A DNA stretch of 64,000 nt from Candidatus Brocadia sp. (GTDB lineage: Bacteria; Planctomycetota; Brocadiia; Brocadiales; Brocadiaceae): positions 1 through 64,000 of the forward strand of contig WYAU01000014.1 in NCBI GenBank assembly GCA_011525665.1, in the 5' to 3' direction. Under the pieces are notes generated by a model. That model ran no database searches and was not told the DNA's origin. It saw nothing but the letters and a program-made list of their open reading frames with translations. The position numbers were made by a program, and so were the translations under genes. The stretch's first letter is position 1; each line of letters begins with the position of its first letter. This document shows, in pieces, positions 14,898-23,824 of the stretch.

Positions 14898-17800
14898 TCA
14901 CGCGACCTTTCTCTCGATCTCCTCAAATTTAACAGCCACCTTCATGGATACGCCCGGTTCCTGCATGGTAATGCCATACATCACATCAGCAACGCCCATG
15001 GTGACCTTATTGTGGGTAATAACCAGGAATTGCGTGTCCCGGGTAAACTCTTTTAAAATATGGGTAAATCGATTGATGTTGTTTTCATCTAGGGCTGCAT
15101 CCGCCTCGTCCAGGATGCAAAAGGGGCTGGGTTTGGATTGAAACACTGCAAAAAGGAGCGCTACGACGATCATTACCTTTTCACCTCCGGAGAGCAGAGT
15201 AATTGAACGAAGTTCTTTATTGGGTGGTTGCGCCATAATCTCAATACCTGCCTCCAGGATGTCTACGTTTTCCTCCAAAAGTATATCGGCCTTGCCCCCG
15301 CCGAACAATTTCCGGAACACGATCTGGAAATTCTGGCGGATGTCATTGAAGGTTTTCTCGAATAATTCCCGGCTGGTATGGTTGATCTTTGTTATCAGGT
15401 TCTGCAAGGCTTCCTGGGATTTTTCGAGGTCTTCCTTCTGATTTACCAGGAATGTCTCACGGATTTCCAGTTCGTCCTGTTCTTTGATGGCCTCCAGGTT
15501 CACATTCCCCAGCCTTCCGATCTTTTCCTGCAGTTCCTCGATCTCCCGGGAAACTGCCTCCCAGAAATCAATACCGGTTTGAGCCGGATCGTCAGGTTCA
15601 GACGGTGACGTAGTTAGTTCCACCGTGATTTCTTCGGTGGTAGCATCTAGGTTTGACAGATCGAGCTGATATTCTTCACGGACACGCTCTTCCAGATTAG
15701 ATAAGCGAATTTGGTATTCGTTTTCTTTGAGCTTTAGTTCCTGTAGCTGTTGTTCAGAATGTTTCTGCTCTGATCGTTTTTCGTCCCGGTGTGCCTTTAA
15801 TTCTTTCGCCTTAAGATTGTGCTCATCCTGCACGGCTTTGAGAGATGCCATTGACTCTTCCAATGCCATCCTTTTTGTGTCGAGTTCGCTTATGAGAAGT
15901 TCCAGGCGTTTGATCTCTTCTTCAGCTTCCCGCTTTTTCTGCTGGCAGTTTTGTTGTTCCTGGACAATATGCTTGATTTGTTCCTGGGTTTCCCGCACTT
16001 CTGCATCAAGTTTAGCTGCTGCCTTACTCAGACCATCTTTCTTTTCCTGTCTTTGCGCAAGACCGATTTTTACCGCAGTGATTTCCTCCTGAACGCTCCT
16101 TTTTAAAAGCTCTTTTTCTTCAACAAGCATGGCGGATTCCTCTACCTGTTGCTCTAATTGCTTGTGCTGCTGGCTGAGATGCATTAACTCTTCTTGCAAA
16201 CCCCTTTCACGTTCACAAGCATTTCCCACTTCCACATCGATCTCTTCCATTTCATTCTCGTTGATCTTTTTCTCTGCTGTAAGCTCATCCCGCTTCTGTT
16301 CATTCTGCGCAAGTTCATTGTCTTTCGAAATTTTCAGGATATTTACCTGCTCTATTCTCTTTGCCAGGTGTGCCGTCTCCGTTTCAAGCCCGGTAAGCTC
16401 CTCGATGTGGTATTGTTTATCAAGTTCCAGTTTTTCAAGGATTTGACGGATTTGAATCAATTCCTCTTCGATCTTCTTCAACTCACTTTTCCGGGATATG
16501 ATTCCTACCTGTCCCTGTTTTTTGCCACCGCAGAGCGCGCCATCGGGCTCTAACAATGCACCGTCGAGGGTAACGTACCGGATGGTGCGGTTATAGCTGC
16601 TCATGGCGAGAGCCGTAGTAATATCCTTTACGACAACAGTATTGTTCAGGAAGCCATCGACCGCCGTGCAAATCTCTTCCGGATTGCTGACGAGTTTGCG
16701 CGCAATACCCACGACATCAGGCTTTTGCAGGATTTCATCAGGGATGGAGGAATAGCCATTTGTTCTGTCTAAAGGAAAAAAGATTGCATGCCCCTTTTGA
16801 CTCTTCTGTAAGAATGCAATCGCCTGCACGGCATCATCTGTGGTATCGGTAACAATACCCTGCACCCTTTCACCTAAAGCCGTTTCGATGGCCAGTGCGT
16901 ACGGGAGATCGACTTTTATCAGGTCGGCGATCATGCCCCGTATCCCCTTCATCGAAGCACTGTCCTTTTTTGTTTCTTCCAAGATAGCCTTTGCGCCGGA
17001 CTCCACCCCTTCTGCCCGCATTTCGAAGTCCATGAGCACTTCGTACCGGGATGTTTTACTGCTCAGTGATTGTTTTTGCTGGTTGATTTGCTCGTCCAGA
17101 GACCGTATCATATTTACCAGTTCTTGTATACGTCCCTTTGATGCGGATATTTTCTGATCCAAAGTGTTATATTCTTCGGTGAGTGTATCTTTTTCCCTCG
17201 TGGCTTCCTGATATTTCAACACCAGGGAATTCATAAACAAAGCAATTTCCTCCTGTCTCCTGGAAAGTCTCATTTTTCTGCCCTTCAAGGCGTCTTTTTC
17301 GGTAGTCAGGCCGCCAATTTCATTCTGAAGGCTGGATTCCTGTTGAAGGATAGAGATAACCTCAGACTTCTTTTCATCAATACCCTGATAGAGCAGGTCA
17401 CATTCGAAGCCAATCTGCTTCTGGAAGGTCTCTTTTGTCTTCTGGATATCGATAAATCTAATAATTTCCTGTTCTACCGTATTCATCAGTTCTTTTGTCT
17501 CTGCAATTTTATCGTTTGCCTCACGTATTTTATTTTCAAGTCCCGTTTGTTGTTCGGTATATTTTCCCCGGAGAATTTCTAATTCTTGTATGCGCTCGTG
17601 GTCATATTTTACTCTGTCATGATTTTTTGATATTTGTGCCTCCAGATTTACCCTTTCGGTCTGCATCTGAGCCAATTGTTTCTCCCCTTGTCCTATCATG
17701 CCATCAATTGCACTGATTTGCACTTCAAGTTCGTTGATTTCAGAAATCATCTTTTGGTTTTGTTCTTCAATCTGATTGAACTGTTCTGAAACAGCCGCTT

Positions 17801-18521
17801 TTTTCTCTTTCAGATCACGATAGTTTTTTAGGGAAAGTCCCATCTTTAATTTTTTCAGCTGTTCCACATATTCCTGATATTTGCGTGCCCTGGATGCCTG
17901 GAGTTTTACCGAACGAAGCTGTTTTTGCAATTCCTCGACAATATCGCCGACCCGAAGGAGATTCTGCTCCACCTGTTCCAGTTTGCTCAAGGCAGCTTTT
18001 TTGCGTGATTTAAACTTGCTGATTCCGGCAGCTTCTTCAAACAGGAGTCTCCTCTCGCGAGAATCCGCCTGCAGCATGGCTTCCACATTGCCCTGCTCGA
18101 TCACTGAATAGGCATTCGCACCAAAACCCGTATCCAGGAAAAGCTCCCGGATATCCTTTAACCTGCTTACCTGCTTATTGATGAGGTATTCCGATTCACC
18201 TGAAGTGTATAAACGACGGGTTATGCAGACCTCCGTGTATTCGAGTGGTAAAAGTCCTTTGTTATTTTGGATAGTGAGGGATACCTCGGCATAGCCTAGG
18301 GATGGGCGTTTATCCGTGCCATTAAAGATCACGTCGGCCATTTCATTGCCCCGTAACGACTTCACGCTCTGTTCTCCGAGCACCCACTTAATGGCATCAA
18401 TGACATTGCTCTTTCCGCACCCGTTGGGTCCTACAATGACGGTTATTCCATCCTCAAAGACAATTTCTGTCTTTTCAGCAAAGGACTTGAATCCGAATAA
18501 TTCCAGTTTTTTTAGTTTCAT
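14898..18521 (-). CDS. smc: Chromosome segregation ATPase SMC
   Basis: 1207 residues, normal length for bacterial SMC. The N-terminal head has GPNGCGKSNVIDAIKWVLGE (Walker A). Two long coiled coils flank a hinge near residues 520-660 (IRGMIADLIKV, ALGERVQGIVTD). The C-terminal head has TLLSGGEKVM (signature) and FCILDEADAALDENN (Walker B). With ScpA (27327-28103 here) and ScpB it forms the condensin that organises the nucleoid. The start at 18521 gives the expected MKLKKLELFGFKSFA. No Shine-Dalgarno of note. Confidence 0.97.
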   Translation of the reverse strand: MKLKKLELFGFKSFAEKTEIVFEDGITVIVGPNGCGKSNVIDAIKWVLGEQSVKSLRGNEMADVIFNGTDKRPSLGYAEVSLTIQNNKGLLPLEYTEVCITRRLYTSGESEYLINKQVSRLKDIRELFLDTGFGANAYSVIEQGNVEAMLQADSRERRLLFEEAAGISKFKSRKKAALSKLEQVEQNLLRVGDIVEELQKQLRSVKLQASRARKYQEYVEQLKKLKMGLSLKNYRDLKEKKAAVSEQFNQIEEQNQKMISEINELEVQISAIDGMIGQGEKQLAQMQTERVNLEAQISKNHDRVKYDHERIQELEILRGKYTEQQTGLENKIREANDKIAETKELMNTVEQEIIRFIDIQKTKETFQKQIGFECDLLYQGIDEKKSEVISILQQESSLQNEIGGLTTEKDALKGRKMRLSRRQEEIALFMNSLVLKYQEATREKDTLTEEYNTLDQKISASKGRIQELVNMIRSLDEQINQQKQSLSSKTSRYEVLMDFEMRAEGVESGAKAILEETKKDSASMKGIRGMIADLIKVDLPYALAIETALGERVQGIVTDTTDDAVQAIAFLQKSQKGHAIFFPLDRTNGYSSIPDEILQKPDVVGIARKLVSNPEEICTAVDGFLNNTVVVKDITTALAMSSYNRTIRYVTLDGALLEPDGALCGGKKQGQVGIISRKSELKKIEEELIQIRQILEKLELDKQYHIEELTGLETETAHLAKRIEQVNILKISKDNELAQNEQKRDELTAEKKINENEMEEIDVEVGNACERERGLQEELMHLSQQHKQLEQQVEESAMLVEEKELLKRSVQEEITAVKIGLAQRQEKKDGLSKAAAKLDAEVRETQEQIKHIVQEQQNCQQKKREAEEEIKRLELLISELDTKRMALEESMASLKAVQDEHNLKAKELKAHRDEKRSEQKHSEQQLQELKLKENEYQIRLSNLEERVREEYQLDLSNLDATTEEITVELTTSPSEPDDPAQTGIDFWEAVSREIEELQEKIGRLGNVNLEAIKEQDELEIRETFLVNQKEDLEKSQEALQNLITKINHTSRELFEKTFNDIRQNFQIVFRKLFGGGKADILLEENVDILEAGIEIMAQPPNKELRSITLLSGGEKVMIVVALLFAVFQSKPSPFCILDEADAALDENNINRFTHILKEFTRDTQFLVITHNKVTMGVADVMYGITMQEPGVSMKVAVKFEEIERKVA

Positions 18522-18560
18522 GGTTCTGATAATTCAAGGTTATAAACGAAGTACCCTTAA

Positions 18561-18597
18561 TAAAAAGGGGTATTTCGCTTGTGCGAAACACCCCTCT
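18561..18597 (-). terminator. Rho-independent terminator upstream of smc (minus strand)
   Basis: On the minus strand the arms AGGGGTGTTTCGC and GCGAAATACCCCT pair with one mismatch around loop ACAA and are followed by TTTTATT. It lies after the 28-aa ORF and before smc, so it probably ends the small gene's transcript and separates smc. The stretch 18598-18791 is AT-rich with nothing recognised. Confidence 0.75.
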
Positions 18598-18791
18598 CTC
18601 ATTATACATACAGCGTGTGGTCTCTTGCGTGAAATATAAGAAATTCTTTATACATTAATCATTACTATCCTCGATACATACGCTCAGCACGCAAAACGTA
18701 ATTATAACCAAAAATATCAATTAAGTAAACATTCCCCCCTAAAATTATCATAAAAGGCTTTTAAGATAATTTCAGGTTGATACAATCGTCA

Positions 18792-18878
18792 TTATTTCTT
18801 TGTCGATTTTTTTGTCGTTGCTTTCTTCGTGGTTCCTTTTGCCGTCTTTCCTGAACTTCCACACTTCTTCATTGCCAT
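18792..18878 (-). CDS. 28-aa Lys/Thr-rich basic peptide with consensus Shine-Dalgarno
   Basis: ATG 18878 is preceded by AGAAAGGAGGTGATTTTCT, an exact anti-16S match with good spacing. The product MAMKKCGSSGKTAKGTTKK continues as Lys/Thr/Ala repeats resembling the tail of histone H1-like proteins, and carries a single Cys. It ends at TAA 18792. The ribosome binding site is far stronger than those of neighbouring genes, implying high expression. No family identified. A dedicated terminator follows. Confidence 0.6.
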   Translation of the reverse strand: MAMKKCGSSGKTAKGTTKKATTKKSTKK

Positions 18879-18931
18879 AGAAAATCACCTCCTTTCTTAA
18901 ACCTTATATGAGACCAAACGGTATAATGAAA

Positions 18932-19666
18932 TTACCAATTTCTCTGTAAAACCCTTCCCTCCTCGCCGCGCACACAGCAGTAGCCAACATATTTGCCAGC
19001 GTTTACGGCAAAACTTCTCATCGTCTCAGGAGGATACGGCTCGATGTTTAACATCTCGGCGTCCAAACAATGATTCGGGCGGAAGGACTGGAGGATATAT
19101 CGCCCGGCGCCCTCAATAGTTCGCCCGATTTCCTCAATGTCATCTCCATCCAACTGCGACGGACAAACGGTAGTGCGAAATTCATACTCGATACCGCTAT
19201 CCATAATAATCCGGATACTCTCCCGGATATCCTCAACATTACACGGTACGCCGGCAACCATCTCATATTTCCCCTGCTGAAGAGGGGCCTTGATATCCAT
19301 GGCCACACAATCCAGAAGCCTTCTGCTGATGAAATCCTTTAGTATTCCGGGATTGGTGCCGTTGGTATCCAAGCGCACCTGTACTCCTGCGTCCTTCAAT
19401 AGGGCAAGAAACCCATCGAGATGCTTGTGTGCGGTTGGCTCACCGCCCGTGACAACAACGCCATCCACCCATCCAACATTTTGCCGTATCCTGCCAATTA
19501 CGGCATCGACGGGGATGGACTCCAACTCATTCGGCGTTTGAACCAGATGGGGGGCATGACAATAAGGACAACGAAGGTTGCAGGTGGGCAAAAAGATTAT
19601 CGAGACAATCTTGCCTTCCCATTCGATGAGACTATTTTCTATGAATCCCTTGATTGGTACCGTCAC
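18932..19666 (-). CDS. nrdG: Anaerobic ribonucleotide reductase activating protein (radical SAM)
   Basis: 244 residues. The radical SAM motif CNLRCPYC (C-x3-C-x2-C) is followed by VVVTGGEPT and LDTNGTNPG, typical of NrdG/PflA-type glycyl radical activases. It uses SAM and a 4Fe-4S cluster to install the glycyl radical on NrdD, whose gene lies immediately upstream on the same strand (gap 124 bases). Length is larger than E. coli NrdG (about 154 aa) and like the archaeal/anaerobe subgroup. Confidence 0.92.
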   Translation of the reverse strand: MTVPIKGFIENSLIEWEGKIVSIIFLPTCNLRCPYCHAPHLVQTPNELESIPVDAVIGRIRQNVGWVDGVVVTGGEPTAHKHLDGFLALLKDAGVQVRLDTNGTNPGILKDFISRRLLDCVAMDIKAPLQQGKYEMVAGVPCNVEDIRESIRIIMDSGIEYEFRTTVCPSQLDGDDIEEIGRTIEGAGRYILQSFRPNHCLDAEMLNIEPYPPETMRSFAVNAGKYVGYCCVRGEEGRVLQRNW

Positions 19667-19689
19667 GCTATAATGTAATTAAAAGCAGG

Positions 19690-19786
19690 ATAGGCTAAGC
19701 GAAGCAAACCTATTCCCTCCTCAGCCTTTTAAAGGCTGACACTAATTTTAACCGTTTGTTGGGTGTGCTCCGCGTCACCCAACCTA
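19690..19786. repeat. Three adjacent short palindromes between nrdG and nrdD (REP-like)
   Basis: AGGCTAAGCGAAGCAAACCT (19692-19711) is an imperfect hairpin. TCAGCCTTTTAAAGGCTGA (19721-19739) is a perfect inverted repeat. GTTGGGTGTGCTCCGCGTCA with following CCCAACCTA (19758-19786) resembles the widely dispersed GTTGGGT...ACCCAACCTAC REP elements of many bacteria. They occupy nearly the whole nrdD-nrdG gap and may attenuate or stabilise the message. Confidence 0.6.
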
Positions 19787-19790
19787 TTAC

Positions 19791-22238
19791 TTAGTACTTC
19801 GTTGTACATGATTCTGCAGGCATGTGGCCCTCTTTCGGCAAAAAATCGCTTACCGTATAATTACCCTTGTGCCGGTCTGCCAGTTCCCCGATCTTGGACT
19901 TGTTCCAGTTATTGATGCGGCTGAAGTATCCTACGATCCGTGAAATGCCATAGACATTCCGGGAACCGCAGTGCCCGCAGATATCGGTAAGTTTTTGGGT
20001 AACCTTTTTGCAATCATTGCAAATTGTGAATTCCGGGGAGATGGTAACCTGGGCAGCCTGGGTGTTTTTGAATGTCTTTTTAACCAGATTCATGATACTG
20101 GATGCCGGCGGCCTTTCTTCACCGACAAATGCATGGATAATGGCCCCCGATTCGATCATCGTATGGAACTTGCTCTGGAGGAAAATTCGGGTAATCATGT
20201 CTACCGGGGCATCGGGACGCAGATGCACACTATTGGTATAGTAGAATTCATCCCTTTCAATGTTTCCCTTTACCATGTCAACCGCTTCCGGATAATTTCT
20301 TACATCGACCTTTGCAAGTCTCCTGCTGGCGCTTTCTGCGGGAGATTCTTCCAAAGAAAATTTAAACTTATACTTTTTTCCTGCTTCCTTTACGCGCATA
20401 TACATGTGAGAAACGACCCGCAATCCCTGCTTGATCATATCCTCACCTTCGTGTAATTCTCTTCCGGTCATAAATTGCAGGCACTCATTCAATCCCAGGA
20501 TCCCCACGATATATGTCGAGGTCTCCAGATCCACATAAGGACGCCCGTCCTTTGCCTTCTTGCCAATCTCCCAGAGCGGCATCTCCGGGCTGGCCATTAA
20601 CTTTGCGACAAATGTCTTTTTCTGGAGATGCGCCTTTACGGCAATCTCAATGCCTTTGTCGATCTCCCTGTACAGCGCGTCCCAATTACCTCTCCCTGCC
20701 CGATACGACGCCTGGGGGAGGTTGATGGTAATATTTTGGAATCCGCAGAAACGCATACTTTCCGGATGTTTGATCATATAATTGTCATCTATCGTGGTAC
20801 GCAAACGGCAGCAGGCCGAAAGGGTAATTTCGTCCCTGTCGAAGATGAAATAGGGAACGCCATTTTCACTGGCAATCTGACAAGCATATTCAAGGATTTC
20901 GTATTGCTTCGGGTCGGTAAGGGTATCTTCATTAATATGGAAATCGCACTTCGGAAAGGCGAAGACATGCCCATAACAATCCCCTTCGCGCCATACGTCC
21001 AGCATGGCTAAGGTAAATTGCCTGGCCGTCTCCTCATAATCTCCATAGGTCTTTCCTGTGGGTTTCCCGCCGGGCCCGATAGCGGGAATATTCTTTAAAT
21101 ACCTTGGAATCCCGGTATGGACATTAAAATCCAGAAACAGGGTCTGCCCCCCGCGGGAAAAGGCGCTCTGCGAACAACTGAAGATCAGATGTTGCGCCTC
21201 CTGCTTCATTTCCTTATAGCTCATCCCTTCCAGGTAAGGGGCGTACATAATATTGACGTACCCTACACCGAGCGCCCCGGCATAATAGGCCTGCATAGAA
21301 GCCAAAAAGGTATTCAGATGGCCAGTCAGGGTGCGCGCATGTTTTGCAGGCGCGGACTCTGTGTCCAGGTTTTGAAGCGACAGGCCATACTTTTTCAGAT
21401 ATTCAAGGGAGTGGGAAGAACAATATACACGTGTCGGATAACCCAGGTCGTGGATGTGTACCATACCGTTCAGGTGGGCGTCTGCAACATCCTTCGAAAA
21501 TACCTCCTGAAGGGCAAACTGTTTCAGCGTGTTTTCGGCGATTGCAAGATTGATTGCCTCGGGGTTATTCGTGGCAATATTACTGTTTTCCTTGTTTTTT
21601 GACATGATCAACTCTTCGAGATCGTACTTGGGCATACCGATCATAACCTGTTTTTCGAGTTTCTTATTGTAGCCTCTTTCGAAAAGTTCATTGTCTACCA
21701 GTTCTCGTATTAATGCGGTAGAGATACGGTTCAATCCGGACGCAAAGACCCTCTCTTCAACTGCTCCGGCAATTTCAGAAGCGACCTCTTCGGAAAAGTC
21801 GGCTTCCTTTATCAGGGCATCTGCAATCTTTCTTTTATCCCAGGGAAATGTTTCGTCTTTTGTCTCTGTATTAACCAGGAGGGAGACATCGGTTGTGTCC
21901 GCCCGTTTTTTTGTTTGTTTGCGGACGCGAAGGGATTCCCGAATCCTTGCCCTTTTATCGCGATAGAGTATGTAGGCCTTGGCAGTTTTAGCATGTCCCG
22001 TCTCGATGAGTACCTTTTCTACAACGTCCTGAATCTCTTCAATACCGGGAGTCTGCCCTGCATATTTTTTTTCCAGAAACATGGTGACAACAACCGCCAG
22101 CTCATCTGCCAGGGCGCGGTCTTCTCCCCCAACCGCCTGGGCCGCCTTGAAGATGGCGTCGGCAATCTTTTTTTCGTTAAAAGACACTAATCTTCCGTCG
22201 CGTTTTACGATATATTCTATTGTTGTTGCTGTGTTCAT
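19791..22238 (-). CDS. nrdD: Anaerobic ribonucleoside-triphosphate reductase
   Basis: 815 residues. It reduces ribonucleoside triphosphates to deoxy forms using a glycyl radical; active only without oxygen. An N-terminal ATP-cone (YIVKRDGRLVSFNEKKIADAI) carries allosteric control and a second cone-like segment follows (PWDKRKIADALI). The C-terminus has the structural zinc site CNDC...CGHC and the radical-site region RIVGYFSR. The start ATG 22238 has GGGAAAAGGAAG ahead of it, 18 bases after the nrdR stop, so nrdR, nrdD and nrdG form a regulator-enzyme-activase set. Confidence 0.96.
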   Translation of the reverse strand: MNTATTIEYIVKRDGRLVSFNEKKIADAIFKAAQAVGGEDRALADELAVVVTMFLEKKYAGQTPGIEEIQDVVEKVLIETGHAKTAKAYILYRDKRARIRESLRVRKQTKKRADTTDVSLLVNTETKDETFPWDKRKIADALIKEADFSEEVASEIAGAVEERVFASGLNRISTALIRELVDNELFERGYNKKLEKQVMIGMPKYDLEELIMSKNKENSNIATNNPEAINLAIAENTLKQFALQEVFSKDVADAHLNGMVHIHDLGYPTRVYCSSHSLEYLKKYGLSLQNLDTESAPAKHARTLTGHLNTFLASMQAYYAGALGVGYVNIMYAPYLEGMSYKEMKQEAQHLIFSCSQSAFSRGGQTLFLDFNVHTGIPRYLKNIPAIGPGGKPTGKTYGDYEETARQFTLAMLDVWREGDCYGHVFAFPKCDFHINEDTLTDPKQYEILEYACQIASENGVPYFIFDRDEITLSACCRLRTTIDDNYMIKHPESMRFCGFQNITINLPQASYRAGRGNWDALYREIDKGIEIAVKAHLQKKTFVAKLMASPEMPLWEIGKKAKDGRPYVDLETSTYIVGILGLNECLQFMTGRELHEGEDMIKQGLRVVSHMYMRVKEAGKKYKFKFSLEESPAESASRRLAKVDVRNYPEAVDMVKGNIERDEFYYTNSVHLRPDAPVDMITRIFLQSKFHTMIESGAIIHAFVGEERPPASSIMNLVKKTFKNTQAAQVTISPEFTICNDCKKVTQKLTDICGHCGSRNVYGISRIVGYFSRINNWNKSKIGELADRHKGNYTVSDFLPKEGHMPAESCTTKY

Positions 22239-22256
22239 CTTCCTTTTCCCTTCGGT

Positions 22257-22766
22257 TTAATGTTGAAGAGATATACTCCGGGAGTCGTTACCCCCGTCCT
22301 TTTTTTTCTTCTTTTCGGTTGTCATTAATGGTTTTAGCTCATCAATAAATTCGGAGATATCTTTGAATTCCCGGTACACCGATGCAAACCGCACGTAAGC
22401 CACTGCGTCAAGGATCTTCAGTTTTTGCATCACAAGAGACCCGATAAAGTTTGTCGTTACTTCCCGGTCAAATTGGTTGTAAATTTCAACTTCAATTTGA
22501 TTTACAATATCTTCAAGCGTGTCCGTCGAGACCGGCCTTTTTTCGCACGCCTTCAATAACCCATTGAGTATTTTCCTGCGATCAAACGCCTCGCGCGTCC
22601 CATTTTTCTTAACGACACGCAAAGGACTTTCTTCAATCCGCTCGTATGTCGTATAGCGGCGACCGCAGCTCAAGCACTCCCGCCTTCGCTTGATGCTCAG
22701 ACCATCCACCGATGTGCGGGAGTTAATAACTTTGTCGTTATCTACTTTACAAAACAAACACTGCAT
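22257..22766 (-). CDS. nrdR: Transcriptional repressor NrdR
   Basis: 169 residues. The zinc ribbon CLFC...CLSCGRRYTTYER binds DNA and the ATP-cone (VVKKNGTREAFDRRKI) senses ATP/dATP, repressing ribonucleotide reductase genes when dATP is high. The C-terminal tail KKKKKDGGNDSRS is an unusual lysine-rich extension beyond the usual 150-155 residues. It is the first gene before nrdD on the same strand. Confidence 0.95.
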   Translation of the reverse strand: MQCLFCKVDNDKVINSRTSVDGLSIKRRRECLSCGRRYTTYERIEESPLRVVKKNGTREAFDRRKILNGLLKACEKRPVSTDTLEDIVNQIEVEIYNQFDREVTTNFIGSLVMQKLKILDAVAYVRFASVYREFKDISEFIDELKPLMTTEKKKKKDGGNDSRSISLQH

Positions 22767-22846
22767 AAAATTTCAACGTGGAATGCCTGTTAAATGAAGC
22801 AGTTTTTGGGTTCGCACGACTATGTGAAAATATCCATATGTGACAG

Positions 22847-22882
22847 GCACAAATATATATCATACAACATATAGGATGTCAA
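22847..22882 (-). promoter_or_regulatory. nrdR-nrdD promoter with possible NrdR-box
   Basis: On the minus strand TTGACA (22877-22882), a 17-base spacer and TATATA (22854-22859) give a start near 22847, about 80 bases before nrdR. Within it ACAACATATAGGATGT (22864-22879) matches about 11 of 16 positions of the NrdR-box consensus as I remember it. It overlaps the -35 region where a repressor would act. The second AT-rich stretch over the -10 is a poorer match. Autoregulation is inferred. Confidence 0.45.
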
Positions 22883-23025
22883 GGGGATTTTCGGAAAAAA
22901 GAAAAATTCCCCTTATTCAAAGGTTTTTCAGATGAATGTTATCACCAACAAGCTTGTAATTTTTACTAAAGATTTACCTTTACGAACCGAAAACCACTTC
23001 CCCCCACACTTACAGAGAACTTTAT

Positions 23026-23088
23026 TTATAGGGCGTAGGTGTAATTGGTAATGGTAACAATACATTTGATGCCTGCATTCACGAGCAT
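23026..23088 (-). pseudogene. Fragment of a duplicated dCMP deaminase gene
   Basis: The 20 residues [20 protein letters not shown] match [20 protein letters not shown] of the intact deaminase about 370 bases away. The DNA is also clearly alike over about 55 bases (23039-23092 against 23438-23491). No upstream catalytic part is recognisable, so this is a relic of a tandem duplication. The remainder of the 22883-23146 stretch contains nothing else recognised. Confidence 0.65.
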
Positions 23089-23146
23089 CGTATTTTTATA
23101 TATACGGGGTTTAGATAGAAGAGGCTTATAATGCACTACTAGAATC

Positions 23147-23269
23147 TTACACTGCTACTTCCAATTGCACTGCGAGGGAATACGTGACTTTATTCTTTTC
23201 TGTCTCATGATAATGGCGCTCCCTTACTCCATCATCAAAAACAACTATAAAATCAACTGTTTTTACCAT
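23147..23269 (-). CDS. Possible 40-aa ORF or gene remnant
   Basis: ATG 23269 to TAA 23147 encodes MVKTVDFIVVFDDGVRERHY with a polar tail ending LAVQLEVAV. The alternating hydrophobic/charged pattern is protein-like and the frame stays open 10 codons upstream of the ATG, but there is no Shine-Dalgarno. It lies between the deaminase fragment and the intact deaminase gene, so it may be debris from the same rearrangement. Confidence 0.25.
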   Translation of the reverse strand: MVKTVDFIVVFDDGVRERHYHETEKNKVTYSLAVQLEVAV

Positions 23270-23355
23270 AAGGAATTCAGGGAATGTGAATGGCCTTCTT
23301 AATCATAAAAGGAAGTTTTATTTAATTTTCTTTCTAGGATTTTCTGGAATCGAAA

Positions 23356-23823
23356 CTACTCCCTGGCCTGCTCATCTAGCTTTATAATCTCTACTTTAAT
23401 ATTTGCCATGGAGAGTATCTCTTTGGCAAGGGCATCCGGGTAATCAGTAAGGGTAACAATGCGTTTGATGCCTGCATTGACCAGCATCTTGGCGCACAGG
23501 GAGCAGGGGTACGTGGTACTGTATAATGTCGCCCCGGAAATTTTTATACCATAATGCGCCGCCTGAAGCAGGGCGTTCATCTCGGCGTGGAGGCCGCGGC
23601 AGAGCTCATGTCGCTCTCCGGGTGGTATCCTGAGCTGTTCCCGCAAGCAACCAATTTCCAGACAGTGCTGAAGTCCGCTGGGCGCCCCGTTATAGCCCGT
23701 CGTCAGGATGTGTTTGTCCATCACCAGGAGCGCCCCCACCTGCCTCCGCAGGCATGTGGATCGTTGCGCTACCTCCCGGGTAATTCGCAAAAAATATTCA
23801 TCCCACGAAGGTCTCCTGGACAT
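23356..23823 (-). CDS. dCMP deaminase (ComEB family)
   Basis: 155 residues from ATG 23823. The zinc deaminase motif is complete: [11 protein letters not shown] (His-Ala-Glu) and [12 protein letters not shown] (PCxxC). The N-terminus [23 protein letters not shown] is characteristic of the family, so longer frames extending into mnmE are rejected. It converts dCMP to dUMP for thymidylate synthesis. The ATG lies one base after the mnmE stop, so translation is probably coupled. Confidence 0.92.
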   Translation of the reverse strand: MSRRPSWDEYFLRITREVAQRSTCLRRQVGALLVMDKHILTTGYNGAPSGLQHCLEIGCLREQLRIPPGERHELCRGLHAEMNALLQAAHYGIKISGATLYSTTYPCSLCAKMLVNAGIKRIVTLTDYPDALAKEILSMANIKVEIIKLDEQARE

Positions 23824-23824
23824 C

